35,094 nt of DNA, taken from the NCBI GenBank assembly GCA_949299185.1, contig CASFZR010000016.1:1-35094 (forward strand). The letters are read 5' to 3'. Position 1 is the first letter of the stretch; each line of letters begins with the position of its first letter. Below are positions 25,862 to 34,227 of this stretch, in pieces. The notes beneath the pieces were generated by a model. The model saw nothing but the letters and a program-made list of their open reading frames with translations, made no database searches and was not told the origin of the DNA. The position numbers were made by a program, and so were the translations under genes. Source of the DNA: an uncultured Spirochaetales bacterium (GTDB lineage: Bacteria > Spirochaetota > Spirochaetia > Sphaerochaetales > Sphaerochaetaceae).

Positions 25862-26776
25862 CTAGGCGGAGAGGAACATTATGATCAGCGGCAGCGTTAT
25901 GAGGGAGAAGAGCATGCTGATGATCAGCGTCTGGTTACTGAACTCGACATTGCCGCCATAGCGCTTGGCAAGTATGACATTGAAGGCTCCGACAGGGATA
26001 GCGGCCATAATCGTGCAGATCGCGATAACGATATCGGGGGCGCCGAACAGCATCAGGCCTATATACGTAAGGGCTGGAAGCACTATAAGGCGGATGACTG
26101 TCACGACATAGGCATATTTATCGGTGAAGATGCTCCTGACATTGACTCCGACAAGGCTTGCGCCGATTACCATCATTGAGATAGGAACAGTCATGTCCCC
26201 CAGCATGCCAAGGACGGTGTAGATATCAGACGGCAGGCGGTATGGGGAGAAGTATATGATATTGGAGACGATCACGGAGACGACATTGCTCGAAAGGAAT
26301 GTCTTGAGCCTGATAGGCTCCTTCTCAGCAGAGAAAAGCCTGACGCCGATGGTATACATGAATAGCGTATACCCTATGCCGAAGCCCGCGGCGAGAAGCA
26401 TGTTCTCCATGCCATAGAGGCTCGTAATCAGCGGATATCCGATAAACGCGGTATTCGCGAATACGGATGCAGTAACGGCTACCCCGCGCTTGTTGTCCTC
26501 TATAGGAAGGATGCGGAAGAAGCCATAGCACAGGAGCAGCGCGAGGATATAGAAGGCGAAGCTCGCTCCTATGCAGATGAAGATAGCCTCACCCGTCTCG
26601 GTAGAGAAAGGCCTCTGGGACGAGGCTATGATGCTGCATGGGGTAAGGACATCGACGAGGATGGCCGTAAGGTCATTCTGCGTCGATTCGGAAAACCACC
26701 CTTTCTTCGCAAGGAAGAATCCCAGACACACCATGACAAGGATCTGGAACATCAAGGAGAAAAGCAGCGATACCAT
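25862..26776 (-). CDS. AEC-family (auxin efflux carrier type) transporter
   Basis: This is an inner-membrane carrier of the AEC family (304 aa, about ten hydrophobic segments). Characterised bacterial members move malate, malonate or related carboxylates. Features are the N-terminal LGFFLAKKGWFSESTQNDL, the TPCSIIASSQRPF break, the NTAFIGYPL motif of the first half and MTVPISMMVIGASLVGV in the second. The ATG at 26776 has only a weak AGGG. It follows the dehydrogenase by 17 bp, in an operon importing and metabolising a carboxylate, so it may export the reduced hydroxy acid. That role is an inference. Confidence 0.88.
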   Translation of the reverse strand: MVSLLFSLMFQILVMVCLGFFLAKKGWFSESTQNDLTAILVDVLTPCSIIASSQRPFSTETGEAIFICIGASFAFYILALLLCYGFFRILPIEDNKRGVAVTASVFANTAFIGYPLITSLYGMENMLLAAGFGIGYTLFMYTIGVRLFSAEKEPIRLKTFLSSNVVSVIVSNIIYFSPYRLPSDIYTVLGMLGDMTVPISMMVIGASLVGVNVRSIFTDKYAYVVTVIRLIVLPALTYIGLMLFGAPDIVIAICTIMAAIPVGAFNVILAKRYGGNVEFSNQTLIISMLFSLITLPLIIMFLSA

Positions 26777-26793
26777 AATCCCTACCCCTTATT

Positions 26794-27759
26794 TCAGCTG
26801 ACGACATTCACAGGATGCCCTGCGAGATACCGCTTCACGTTATCAAGCGCCGTATCGATGATACGTTGACGGCTCTCTCTGGAAAGCCAGCTCATGTGCG
26901 GCGTTATCAGGCAGTTCCTTGCAGTCAGAAGAGGGCTGTCGGACGGGACCGGCTCGATCTCAGTCACATCAAGGCCTGCCGCATAGAGCTTACCGCTATT
27001 AAGCGCATCCGCCAATGCCTTCTCATCGACAAGCTGTCCTCTAGCATTGTTTATGAGGATCGCACCATCCTTCATCAAGGAGATCGTCTTCTCATTGATG
27101 AGGTGATGATTCTCACCCGTCAGAGGGCAATGCAGGAATAGCACGTCGGCCTGGGATAGAACCTCATCCAGCGTTCCGAAGCGACATGTATCGCCTTCGG
27201 CATCCTTGCTACGGTACTGATCATTATAGATCACGTTCATACCGATGGCCTGCATGATGCGACCTGTCGTCTTACCGATACGGCCGAAGCCGATGATACC
27301 GCAGGTCTTGCCATCAAGCTCGATAAGAGGATGGACATCATAGACAAGTGCCCTGCTCTCATCCCACTTACCCTCATGTACACCATCGTTCATCAGCTGC
27401 ATATGGCCGCATACCTCCAATAGGAGGCTTACTGCATACTGAGCCACCATCGCCGTTCCATAGGATGGAACATTGCAGACGGTTATCCCATGCGCATGGC
27501 AATAATCCATATCGATGGTATTGTAGCCAGTGGAGAACGTGCCGATGTACCTAAGGGAAGGCGCTGCGCTAAGGTATTCAGCGCTCAGGTCCTCTGTCTG
27601 GCCAGGCAGACCGAGGATGAACTCAGCATCCGCGATCTGCTCCGTGACCTTATCGAGAGGCGTATCGTCATTGATAGTCACATCGCCAAGGCCTCTGTAG
27701 CCATCCCAGCTGAGATCGCCGGGATTGACTACAGAACCATTCAAGATTACGAACTTCAT
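26794..27759 (-). CDS. D-2-hydroxyacid dehydrogenase (hydroxypyruvate/glyoxylate reductase-like)
   Basis: This cytoplasmic NAD(P)H enzyme reduces a 2-oxo acid to the D-2-hydroxy acid, or the reverse (321 aa, usual length). The Rossmann motif is GIIGFGRIG (154-162). The catalytic triad is Arg240 (NNARGQLVDE), Glu269 (DVTEIEP) and His288 (TPHMSW). His-x-Ser-Trp is common in hydroxypyruvate/glyoxylate-type members. The ATG at 27759 overlaps the tctA stop as ATGA, with no separate Shine-Dalgarno, so translation is coupled. The substrate is plausibly the aldehyde-acid or keto acid made by the operon's aldolases, such as hydroxypyruvate or glyoxylate; this is inferred from context. Confidence 0.92.
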   Translation of the reverse strand: MKFVILNGSVVNPGDLSWDGYRGLGDVTINDDTPLDKVTEQIADAEFILGLPGQTEDLSAEYLSAAPSLRYIGTFSTGYNTIDMDYCHAHGITVCNVPSYGTAMVAQYAVSLLLEVCGHMQLMNDGVHEGKWDESRALVYDVHPLIELDGKTCGIIGFGRIGKTTGRIMQAIGMNVIYNDQYRSKDAEGDTCRFGTLDEVLSQADVLFLHCPLTGENHHLINEKTISLMKDGAILINNARGQLVDEKALADALNSGKLYAAGLDVTEIEPVPSDSPLLTARNCLITPHMSWLSRESRQRIIDTALDNVKRYLAGHPVNVVS

Positions 27760-29291
27760 GCGTTCGTTTCCGGGATATCCTCGCCCCTAGCCTCAGCCTC
27801 AGCAAGCCTCCTATTAAGACGCCTGTTGTTCCTGACGGACATCACGACCGAAACGATGGAGATGATATAGAACGCGATTGCGATCGGAGAGATCATGGAG
27901 GTAATGACATGACCTGTCTCGCTCGCCATAAGAGCCCTTCTCAGGCTTGTCTCAGTGCTAGGCCCTAATATGAAGCCGATACACATTGGCCCGAGCGGAT
28001 AGCCCCATCCGCTGAGGAAGTAGCCCATGAGACCGAAGATGACAAGGAAGATGACATCGAACGTCCTGTTGTTATTCGCGAATGCACCTACGGCACAAAG
28101 CACGATGATGACAGGAAGAAGGATATATTCCCTGATCGTAAGGACCTTCGTGAAGAGCCTGATTCCGAAGAACTCAAGAAGAACCATGAATACCACGGAA
28201 ACGCCTATTGCTGCGAAACAGACATATACGAGATCCGGATTGGTATCGAAGAGAAGCGGTCCAGGAGAGATTCCGTGGATCTGCAGGGCACTCAGGAGGA
28301 ATGCCGTTCCGATATCCCCAGGGATACCGAGGGTAAGAAGCGGGATCATAGCACCGCAGACAGTGGCGTTATTCGCAGTCTCAGATGCGACGACGCCATC
28401 CATAATACCCGTTCCGAACTTCTCAGGATACTTCGATGAGCTCTTCGCGATCGAGTAAGCCATGAGGTTGGAGGTACTGGCGCCGATTCCAGGAAGGATT
28501 CCGATTCCAACGCCAATAGCGGCAGAACGGATCATGTTCCAGATCTGGCCGATGAACTCCTTAACCGTAAAGCCAAATCCGTGCATCTTGGCATTACCGA
28601 AATCAGATGACTTGATGTCGGTAGGATTCTGGATCGACCTCATTACAGTAGAGATGGCGAACGCACCGGTAAGGACGGCAACGAGGCTGAATCCTGCGGC
28701 AAGGTTATTGCTGCCGAATGCGAATCTCGGAGTGTAGTCTATAGGAGCCGTGCCGATACATGCGATGAAGACTCCGAGGAATCCCGAGATAAGACCCTTA
28801 GCTAAGGACTTTCCGGAAAGGCTAGCCATCATCGTCAGCGCGAAGACATAGATGGAGAAGTACTCGACCGATGTGAAGTGGAGCGCGACCGATGCAAGCG
28901 GCTTTGAAATCGTGATGAGCGCGATCATTCCGATGATCGTTCCCATGAACGAATAGAAGATACCGATACCCATCGCCCTGCCAGCCTGACCTTTCTTAGC
29001 CATCGGGTGGCCATCGAAGCAGGTTGCCATAGCAGCCGCAGTACCAGGTATGTTCAGCAATATAGCGCTGATAAGGCCTCCGGATACGCCTCCGATGAAT
29101 ACGCCGACGATCATCGCGATACCATCGATATGGTTAAGCACGAAGGTAAGCGGAAGGCAGAGGCAGACTGCCATCGATGTATTAAGCCCAGGAAGGGCAC
29201 CGAATACTATTCCGAGGAATACTCCGAAGAGGACAAGCAGCAGCGTCGATGGATTCATCAACGACATGAATGCACCAAAAAATAATTCCAT
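27756..29291 (-). CDS. tctA: tripartite tricarboxylate transporter, large membrane subunit TctA
   Basis: TctA is the 12-span channel subunit of TTT importers, which take up citrate-like, tartrate-like or other carboxylates using an ion gradient (511 aa). Family marks are GIVFGALPGLNTSMAVCLCL near the N-terminus, LNIPGTAAAMATCFDGHPMA with KKGQAGRAMG, and LGIPGDIGTAFLLSAL in the second half. Both inverted repeat halves with their PG motifs are present. The ATG at 29291 follows GAGGAGGAG closely; the Shine-Dalgarno overlaps the tctB stop 13 bp upstream. It is followed by an overlapping dehydrogenase gene. Confidence 0.95.
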   Translation of the reverse strand: MELFFGAFMSLMNPSTLLLVLFGVFLGIVFGALPGLNTSMAVCLCLPLTFVLNHIDGIAMIVGVFIGGVSGGLISAILLNIPGTAAAMATCFDGHPMAKKGQAGRAMGIGIFYSFMGTIIGMIALITISKPLASVALHFTSVEYFSIYVFALTMMASLSGKSLAKGLISGFLGVFIACIGTAPIDYTPRFAFGSNNLAAGFSLVAVLTGAFAISTVMRSIQNPTDIKSSDFGNAKMHGFGFTVKEFIGQIWNMIRSAAIGVGIGILPGIGASTSNLMAYSIAKSSSKYPEKFGTGIMDGVVASETANNATVCGAMIPLLTLGIPGDIGTAFLLSALQIHGISPGPLLFDTNPDLVYVCFAAIGVSVVFMVLLEFFGIRLFTKVLTIREYILLPVIIVLCAVGAFANNNRTFDVIFLVIFGLMGYFLSGWGYPLGPMCIGFILGPSTETSLRRALMASETGHVITSMISPIAIAFYIISIVSVVMSVRNNRRLNRRLAEAEARGEDIPETNA

Positions 29292-29304
29292 ATTCTTCTC
29301 CTCC

Positions 29305-29832
29305 TCACCTAAGAATATTGATAGGGATGTACTTGCAGATACCCACAGGGAGCATCAGGAAGAACTGCTGCCTGAAGAGGATATAGACAAATGTCGGAAC
29401 AATCAGGGACACGAGGACTATTACAAGCCAGTTCCTCTTCTTCTCCCTGATCGTAAGCAGGATCATCGAAACGAAAAGATAGATGATACTGGAGAAGAGG
29501 AAGCCTACTTCCTTCATCGAAAGAGCGTAGAGAAGCGTCCACACCCATACGATGTAGTGCATGTACTTGAGGGCAAGCTCCTTCTTCGTAAGCGGCTGCG
29601 AAGGAACCTTCTTCTCAACCACCACATCAGCGCCCTTGGCCTTCTGCGCACGAAGCGCGGCAGGAAGCATGGTCGCACCAAGAATGACAAAGAGAACACC
29701 AATGAGCTTCGGCATGAAATCCGGGCCGATGGCAATCGAATGTACTGCTGTCTCGATGCCGAATGAGGCAAAGAATATCAGCAGGCCGATGGCCATGACT
29801 ACAATGGGTTCGATTACTGGATTCTTTTTCAT
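29305..29832 (-). CDS. tctB: tripartite tricarboxylate transporter, small membrane subunit TctB
   Basis: TctB is the small four-span subunit of the TTT importer (175 aa). It has low sequence conservation but the right size, four hydrophobic segments (about 9-27, 34-55, 87-120, 130-160) and the GPDFMPKLIGVLFVILGA stretch after the first helix. Its place between tctC and tctA is decisive. AAGGGAG lies 5 nt before the ATG at 29832; the 19 codons open upstream cross a hairpin and are rejected. Confidence 0.9.
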   Translation of the reverse strand: MKKNPVIEPIVVMAIGLLIFFASFGIETAVHSIAIGPDFMPKLIGVLFVILGATMLPAALRAQKAKGADVVVEKKVPSQPLTKKELALKYMHYIVWVWTLLYALSMKEVGFLFSSIIYLFVSMILLTIREKKRNWLVIVLVSLIVPTFVYILFRQQFFLMLPVGICKYIPINILR

Positions 29833-29848
29833 GAAATCTCCCTTGTAG

Positions 29849-29878
29849 AGCAGGGAGGAAAGAACTCCCCTCCCTGCT
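29849..29878 (-). promoter_or_regulatory. hairpin between tctC and tctB
   Basis: AGCAGGGAGG pairs with CCTCCCTGCT (29849-29858 with 29869-29878, 10-bp stem, 10-nt loop), about 30 bp past the tctC stop. No T run follows on the minus strand. It is probably a 3'-end stabiliser or processing site that raises tctC mRNA relative to tctBA. Confidence 0.5.
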
Positions 29879-29908
29879 TTTGATATCAACTGGGCATAGC
29901 CCTAATGA

Positions 29909-30892
29909 TTACCACCTATCGTTATCGATAGCATCCTTCATCTCGAACCAGGAAGCCTTGGACTCCTTGTACCACTCAGTAGCCTCCTCCGGGCCTCTGA
30001 AATCAGGAGTGAACTGCAGAGCCTGGAACGTCGCAGCCTGCTCAGGATCATTGAGAACCTGCTGGCAGAGATCAGCGAACTTCTGCTTGATAGCCTCAGG
30101 CGTGCCCTTCTTCATAAGAACGATATACGTTGCTGCGAAATCAGGTCCAAGATCATAGCCCTGCTCGGCGAAGGTCGGAGTATCAGGAGCAAATGCGCTT
30201 CTCTCATGACAGATAGAACCAACAATCGAGATCTGGCCAGTTGTCACATAGTCCTTTACGAGGGACTGCGTCGAAGATACGACATTGCACTCACCGGACA
30301 AAAGGGCGACGAGCTTATCGGAACCGGATGAGATATCGACCTTCTTGAACTTGCCGCCCATGGCCTGCTCCATCGATACTGCATGGAACTGGGAAGGTGC
30401 GCCGAGAGTAGCTGCAAACTTGACGGTTCCCGGCTTCTCGCTGATTGCCTTGGCCATGCCATCAGCCGTCGCGATATCGGAGCCAGCGGCTACGACGATG
30501 ACCTGATTGTCGGACTTAGCGATCGTACAGACAGGCTCGAAGTTCTCATCGATATCATAGATATACCTTCCGGTAACCTGAGAAGTGAAGATGTTGGCAT
30601 TCTCAAGAAGCACCTGATAACCATCAGGATCGCTATCGACAAGGTACTGGAGTCCGACGTTTCCGCCGTTTCCATCCATGTTCTGGACGACGGCATTCAC
30701 ATCAGATACCTGCGAGATAGCATTGGCAAGGATACGTGCGACTTGATCGACGTCTCCACCGGTCTTCGCACCGACGATAAGGGTGATAGCCCTTTCCGGA
30801 TAGTTGTTGATTGCATCCTCAGGGCTTCCGCCTGCAAAGGCAGCACCAGCCGCAACAAGAGCAACAAGAAGGACTGCGAGTAATTTCTTCAT
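29909..30892 (-). CDS. tctC: TctC/Bug-family periplasmic carboxylate-binding protein
   Basis: This is the extracytoplasmic solute receptor of the TTT importer (327 aa). Residues 1-20 are a signal peptide (MKKLLAVLLVALVAAGAAFA) followed by GGSPED, with no lipobox Cys. The mature protein opens with YPERAITLIVGAKTGGDVDQ, the typical TctC start, and has NMDGNGGNVGLQYL, FAATLGAPSQFHAVS and DTPTFAEQGYDLG, which form the ligand cleft in relatives. In-frame ATGs lie at 30898 and 30892; the AAAGGAG spacing (3 versus 9 nt) favours 30892. The gene follows aldolase 1 by 17 bp, so the transported compound is likely fed to that enzyme. Confidence 0.93.
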   Translation of the reverse strand: MKKLLAVLLVALVAAGAAFAGGSPEDAINNYPERAITLIVGAKTGGDVDQVARILANAISQVSDVNAVVQNMDGNGGNVGLQYLVDSDPDGYQVLLENANIFTSQVTGRYIYDIDENFEPVCTIAKSDNQVIVVAAGSDIATADGMAKAISEKPGTVKFAATLGAPSQFHAVSMEQAMGGKFKKVDISSGSDKLVALLSGECNVVSSTQSLVKDYVTTGQISIVGSICHERSAFAPDTPTFAEQGYDLGPDFAATYIVLMKKGTPEAIKQKFADLCQQVLNDPEQAATFQALQFTPDFRGPEEATEWYKESKASWFEMKDAIDNDRW

Positions 30893-30909
30893 AATCATCC
30901 TCTCCTTTA

Positions 30910-32472
30910 TTATTCGTTCACAGATCCCTTGACGGCTTTCACATATGCTGAGAAGCCCCAGACAAGGAACTGTAGATCCGATCCGACATTAAGGACGCTG
31001 GCTCCAGAGGCAAGCTCTGCCGCGACATCCTCTTCCTTATAGCACTGGCCGAAGAGGGCTACGTGGGAAGCCTTGATCTTCTCCGTGGCTTCCTCTATGG
31101 CCTTCTTCACGACAGGCGCATCATTCTCTCCGGGAAGCCCATAGGATGCGGAGAGATCGGATGGTCCGATAGCCGCATAGTCAAGCTCCTTGATGGAGAG
31201 GATCTTATCGAGCTCCTCGACACAGCCCTTCGTCTCGACCATGAGACCTACGACGGTATTCTCATTAGCCCTGACGGCAAGCTCCGCGGGAGTCGCATCA
31301 AGCCCGTATCCGACACCCGGGGTAATCGGGCAGAAACCCCTGTTACCTACAGGCGGATACTTAGTGGCCTTCACGACCTCTAGGGCCTCCTCATAGGTAG
31401 ATACCTGCGGTGCGATGATACCATCAGCGCCCATATCGAGGATGCGTCCGATCGCTGCCCTGCTCTTATCATAGATTCGCACGATAGCCTTTCCGCCACG
31501 GCAGTGGATAGCACGGATCATGTCGATGATATCCCTGTCGGAATAGGCGAAATGCTCATTGTCGATGACAACGAAATCGATTCCAGACATAACTGCGATC
31601 TCGGCGATGGCAGGTTCCGCGATCCTCAGGTAGGACATAGAGACAAGCTCCTTATTCCTAAGCCTCTTGATAGGATCACCATCCTTCAGCAATGCTCCGC
31701 AACCCTTCTTAAGAGCGGCAACCTGATCCTCGAAGGACTTGGTTATCATCTGGAGGTCGCTTCTTGAGGAGATCACCCTCTCGCCTTCCGCGATCTTCTT
31801 CAATGCGAAATCAACATCATAGGCCATTACCTCGACAGGGAAGCCTGCAGCCTTGATCCTGCTGATAGCACCATCGATATCTGCCTTGATATCAGGATCC
31901 GATGCCCTTCCGGGGCGGCCATAGGAACCGGAGAAGTCGGATGGTCCGACGACGATCATATCGATCCCAGGAACCTTCATGATCTCATCAAGATTGGAAA
32001 GCCCGGTCTTTGACTCGATCATAACCTCGACGACGACCGTGTCATTCTTCTTCTTGTAGTATTCCTGGACATCTATTCCTACTCCGAAGTCAGCGCCACG
32101 GGTAATCGGGCAGCAGCCCCTCGAGCCCTCTGGCGGATACTTGACGGCACTGACGAGCATCCTGGCCTCTTCAGCAGTCTCGACATTCGGAAGGAGGACG
32201 CCATCAATGCCCATATCCATAAGCCTGTAAAGAGCGCCGTGGGACTTCGGAACATGCCTCATGGTGCATTTTCCACCAGCTCCATGTACGGCCCTTACGA
32301 TATTCACGACATCATTATCAGTAAAGGGATAATGCTCGTTATCGATACAGACGCTATCAATCCCGCATCTGATCATGATTTCCGCAATCATCGGATTAGC
32401 AAAGCGAAGCATGGCCGTAACGAGCAGCTTCCGCTCCTTCATCTTCTGCCTGGCGCTATTCACGTAGTCCAT
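30910..32472 (-). CDS. di-domain HpcH/HpaI-type aldolase (copy 1)
   Basis: This is a fusion of two class II pyruvate-type aldolase domains (520 aa; single-domain members are about 255). Family enzymes cleave 4-hydroxy-2-oxo acids to pyruvate plus an aldehyde. Domain A (about 15-260) has Asp44 and His47 (IDNEHYPF), Arg72, Asp86, and metal ligands Glu153 (MIESK) and Asp179 (GPSDFSGSYG). Domain B (about 275-510) repeats them: Asp304, His307, Arg332, Asp346, Glu413 and Asp439 (GPSDLSASYG). Spacing matches E. coli HpcH as I recall it (D42, H45, R70, D84, E149, D175). No residue is lost in either half. GGAGG lies 8 nt before the ATG at 32472. It follows copy 2 by 25 bp and precedes tctC. Confidence 0.93.
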   Translation of the reverse strand: MDYVNSARQKMKERKLLVTAMLRFANPMIAEIMIRCGIDSVCIDNEHYPFTDNDVVNIVRAVHGAGGKCTMRHVPKSHGALYRLMDMGIDGVLLPNVETAEEARMLVSAVKYPPEGSRGCCPITRGADFGVGIDVQEYYKKKNDTVVVEVMIESKTGLSNLDEIMKVPGIDMIVVGPSDFSGSYGRPGRASDPDIKADIDGAISRIKAAGFPVEVMAYDVDFALKKIAEGERVISSRSDLQMITKSFEDQVAALKKGCGALLKDGDPIKRLRNKELVSMSYLRIAEPAIAEIAVMSGIDFVVIDNEHFAYSDRDIIDMIRAIHCRGGKAIVRIYDKSRAAIGRILDMGADGIIAPQVSTYEEALEVVKATKYPPVGNRGFCPITPGVGYGLDATPAELAVRANENTVVGLMVETKGCVEELDKILSIKELDYAAIGPSDLSASYGLPGENDAPVVKKAIEEATEKIKASHVALFGQCYKEEDVAAELASGASVLNVGSDLQFLVWGFSAYVKAVKGSVNE

Positions 32473-32497
32473 TCTCTATACCTCCAATTCCTCAGGC

Positions 32498-34084
32498 TCA
32501 AGCCTTCTCGTATTCAGCTATCAGCTTCTTCATCGCAGAGACGAGAGAAGAGAAGCCCCAGATCATGTACTGCAGGTCGGAACCCGTGCAGAGCATCGTC
32601 GTCCCATTCCCTATGGCCCCCTTCATCGCCTCGGATGTCGTTGCAACGGTCATGAGAGATGACTTGCTGGCCCTGACCTTCGCCGTTATGTCAGCAATCG
32701 CCGACTTGACTTCCAGATCATCATATGCACCGGGCTTACCGAATGATGCCGAGAGATCAGATGGTCCGATCGCTATGAAATCTATCTGATCAGAGAGAGT
32801 AAGGATCCTATCAAGATCATCATAAGCATCCTTGGTCTCGATCATTATGCCGACGATCGTCTCCTCATTGGCTCTTGCCGCGATTTCCGAGGGGGTCCCC
32901 TCAAGGCCGAAATCAACACCGGCGGTTATAGGGCAGAATCCCCTATGGCCTGCGGCTGGGTACTTGACGCTGCGGATGATATCAAGGGCTTCCTCATAGC
33001 TTCTCACCTGCGGAGCCATGATGCCGTCGGCTCCCATGTCGAGGATACGGCCGATAGCCGCCCTGCTCTTGTCATATACGCGGACAATGGCCTTGCCGCC
33101 ACGGCAGTGCGCCGCTCTGATCGTGTTGATAAGCTCATCGTCGCTGAAAGCGAAATGTTCCATGTCGATGATGATTCCGTCAACACCGGAAAGGATGGCT
33201 ATCTCTGCGATCGCAGGCTCTGCGATACGGACGAACGGCACCACCGCGATATCCTTATCGTGCAGCTTCTGCTTCAGGCTCTTATCATTCCTCCTAAGCC
33301 CGCAGGCTGCGGCGGCATCATCTGCCATTCTGGTATACTCCGCATAGCTCTTGGTGAGCATCTGGAGATCGCTGCCGATATTGAATACGGTACGGTTCTC
33401 GCTCAGCATACCGGCTGCGGCTTCAGGGGTATATGCCAGACCGCTTGCTGCGAAGCCCTTGGCCATGACCTTCTTGTAAGCATCTGTTATATCCTTGGCG
33501 ATATCAGGATCGGATGCCCTTCCTGGACGTCCATAGGAACCGGAGAAATCCGATGGACCGATAGCGAAATGATCGATTCCCTCAAGCTTGAGGATATCAT
33601 CAAGCTCATCTACCACCTGATGATCCTCTACCATGAGTGAGACCTGGATCTTATCGTTTATCTTCTGGTAATACTCAGCAACATCGATCCCGACGCCGAA
33701 ATCAGCACCACGGGTAATCGGGCAGCATCCCCTGTTTCCCTCTGGAGGATACTTGCAGGCCTTTATCACCTGCTCTGCCTCATCCCTTCCAGCGATATTC
33801 GGGGCAAGGATGCCGTCAACGCCCATATCGAGTGTGCGATAAATCGTTCCGGTGTCCTTCTGATTCACACGGACCATGGCCTCAGCCCCAGCTCCATGTA
33901 TTGCCCTCGTGATATTCACGATATCCTTATCAGTGAATGGGAAATGCTCGTTATCGATGGTGATGCTCTCAGCACCGCACTTGGCTATGATCTCAGCAAG
34001 CATCGGATTAGACATCCTCGTCATGGCAGTAATGACAGGCATGCGCTTCTTAGTCTTTTCCTTCGAAGGGTTCGAATAATTCAT
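32498..34084 (-). CDS. di-domain HpcH/HpaI-type aldolase (copy 2)
   Basis: This is a second two-domain aldolase (528 aa) and the first gene of the operon. Domain A has Asp44, His47, Arg72, Asp86, Glu153 and Asp179; domain B has Asp307, His310, Arg335, Asp349, Glu416 and Asp443, so both active sites look complete. Its A domain is closer to the A domain of copy 1 (shared CCPITRGADFGVGID and GSYGRPGRASDPDI) and its B domain to B (shared RIAEPAIAEIA, CRGGKAIVR and KSRAAIGRILDMGADGI). Fusion therefore came before gene duplication. The ATG at 34084 follows GGAGG by 5 nt. A promoter and two LacI-type operators lie directly upstream. The substrate is unknown. Confidence 0.93.
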   Translation of the reverse strand: MNYSNPSKEKTKKRMPVITAMTRMSNPMLAEIIAKCGAESITIDNEHFPFTDKDIVNITRAIHGAGAEAMVRVNQKDTGTIYRTLDMGVDGILAPNIAGRDEAEQVIKACKYPPEGNRGCCPITRGADFGVGIDVAEYYQKINDKIQVSLMVEDHQVVDELDDILKLEGIDHFAIGPSDFSGSYGRPGRASDPDIAKDITDAYKKVMAKGFAASGLAYTPEAAAGMLSENRTVFNIGSDLQMLTKSYAEYTRMADDAAAACGLRRNDKSLKQKLHDKDIAVVPFVRIAEPAIAEIAILSGVDGIIIDMEHFAFSDDELINTIRAAHCRGGKAIVRVYDKSRAAIGRILDMGADGIMAPQVRSYEEALDIIRSVKYPAAGHRGFCPITAGVDFGLEGTPSEIAARANEETIVGIMIETKDAYDDLDRILTLSDQIDFIAIGPSDLSASFGKPGAYDDLEVKSAIADITAKVRASKSSLMTVATTSEAMKGAIGNGTTMLCTGSDLQYMIWGFSSLVSAMKKLIAEYEKA

Positions 34085-34105
34085 AAGAGCCTCCGTTACT
34101 ATCTA

Positions 34106-34119
34106 TGAAATCGATTGCA
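34106..34119 (-). promoter_or_regulatory. LacI-type operator, proximal copy
   Basis: TGAAATCGATTGCA matches the LacI/CcpA-type palindrome TGNAANCGNTTNCA. It lies 21 bp before the aldolase 2 start codon, in the transcribed leader. Confidence 0.65.
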
Positions 34120-34141
34120 GAATAGATAATCAACTATCCAA

Positions 34142-34155
34142 TGAAACCGATTGCA
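34142..34155 (-). promoter_or_regulatory. LacI-type operator, distal copy
   Basis: TGAAACCGATTGCA differs from the proximal copy by one base and starts 36 bp away in the same orientation. It begins 8 bp downstream of the -10 box, at the expected transcription start, where a repressor would block initiation. Confidence 0.68.
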
Positions 34156-34163
34156 CAGAAAAC

Positions 34164-34191
34164 ATATTACACGTCTTTCAGAGTATTGCAA
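34164..34191 (-). promoter_or_regulatory. sigma-70 promoter of the aldolase-tct operon
   Basis: TTGCAA (34186-34191) and TAATAT (34164-34169) with a 16-bp spacer on the minus strand, about 80 bp before the aldolase 2 start. Confidence 0.62.
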
Positions 34192-34214
34192 TAGAAAAAT
34201 GCAGTTTCCGAAAG

Positions 34215-34227
34215 AATTGTATCAATT
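34215..34227. repeat. small palindrome upstream of the operon promoter
   Basis: AATTG-TAT-CAATT is a perfect 5-3-5 inverted repeat about 24 bp upstream of the -35 box, a position suited to an activator. Nothing else supports a function. Confidence 0.3.

Noticed and set aside
32498..34084. Possible tandem-duplication assembly artefact in the aldolase pair
   Set aside because: The two genes and the two domains differ throughout at protein level, so they are real diverged copies.
34106..34155. The two 14-bp repeats as the start of a CRISPR or iteron array
   Set aside because: Only two copies, each a LacI-type palindrome at a promoter; no array and no cas or rep gene.
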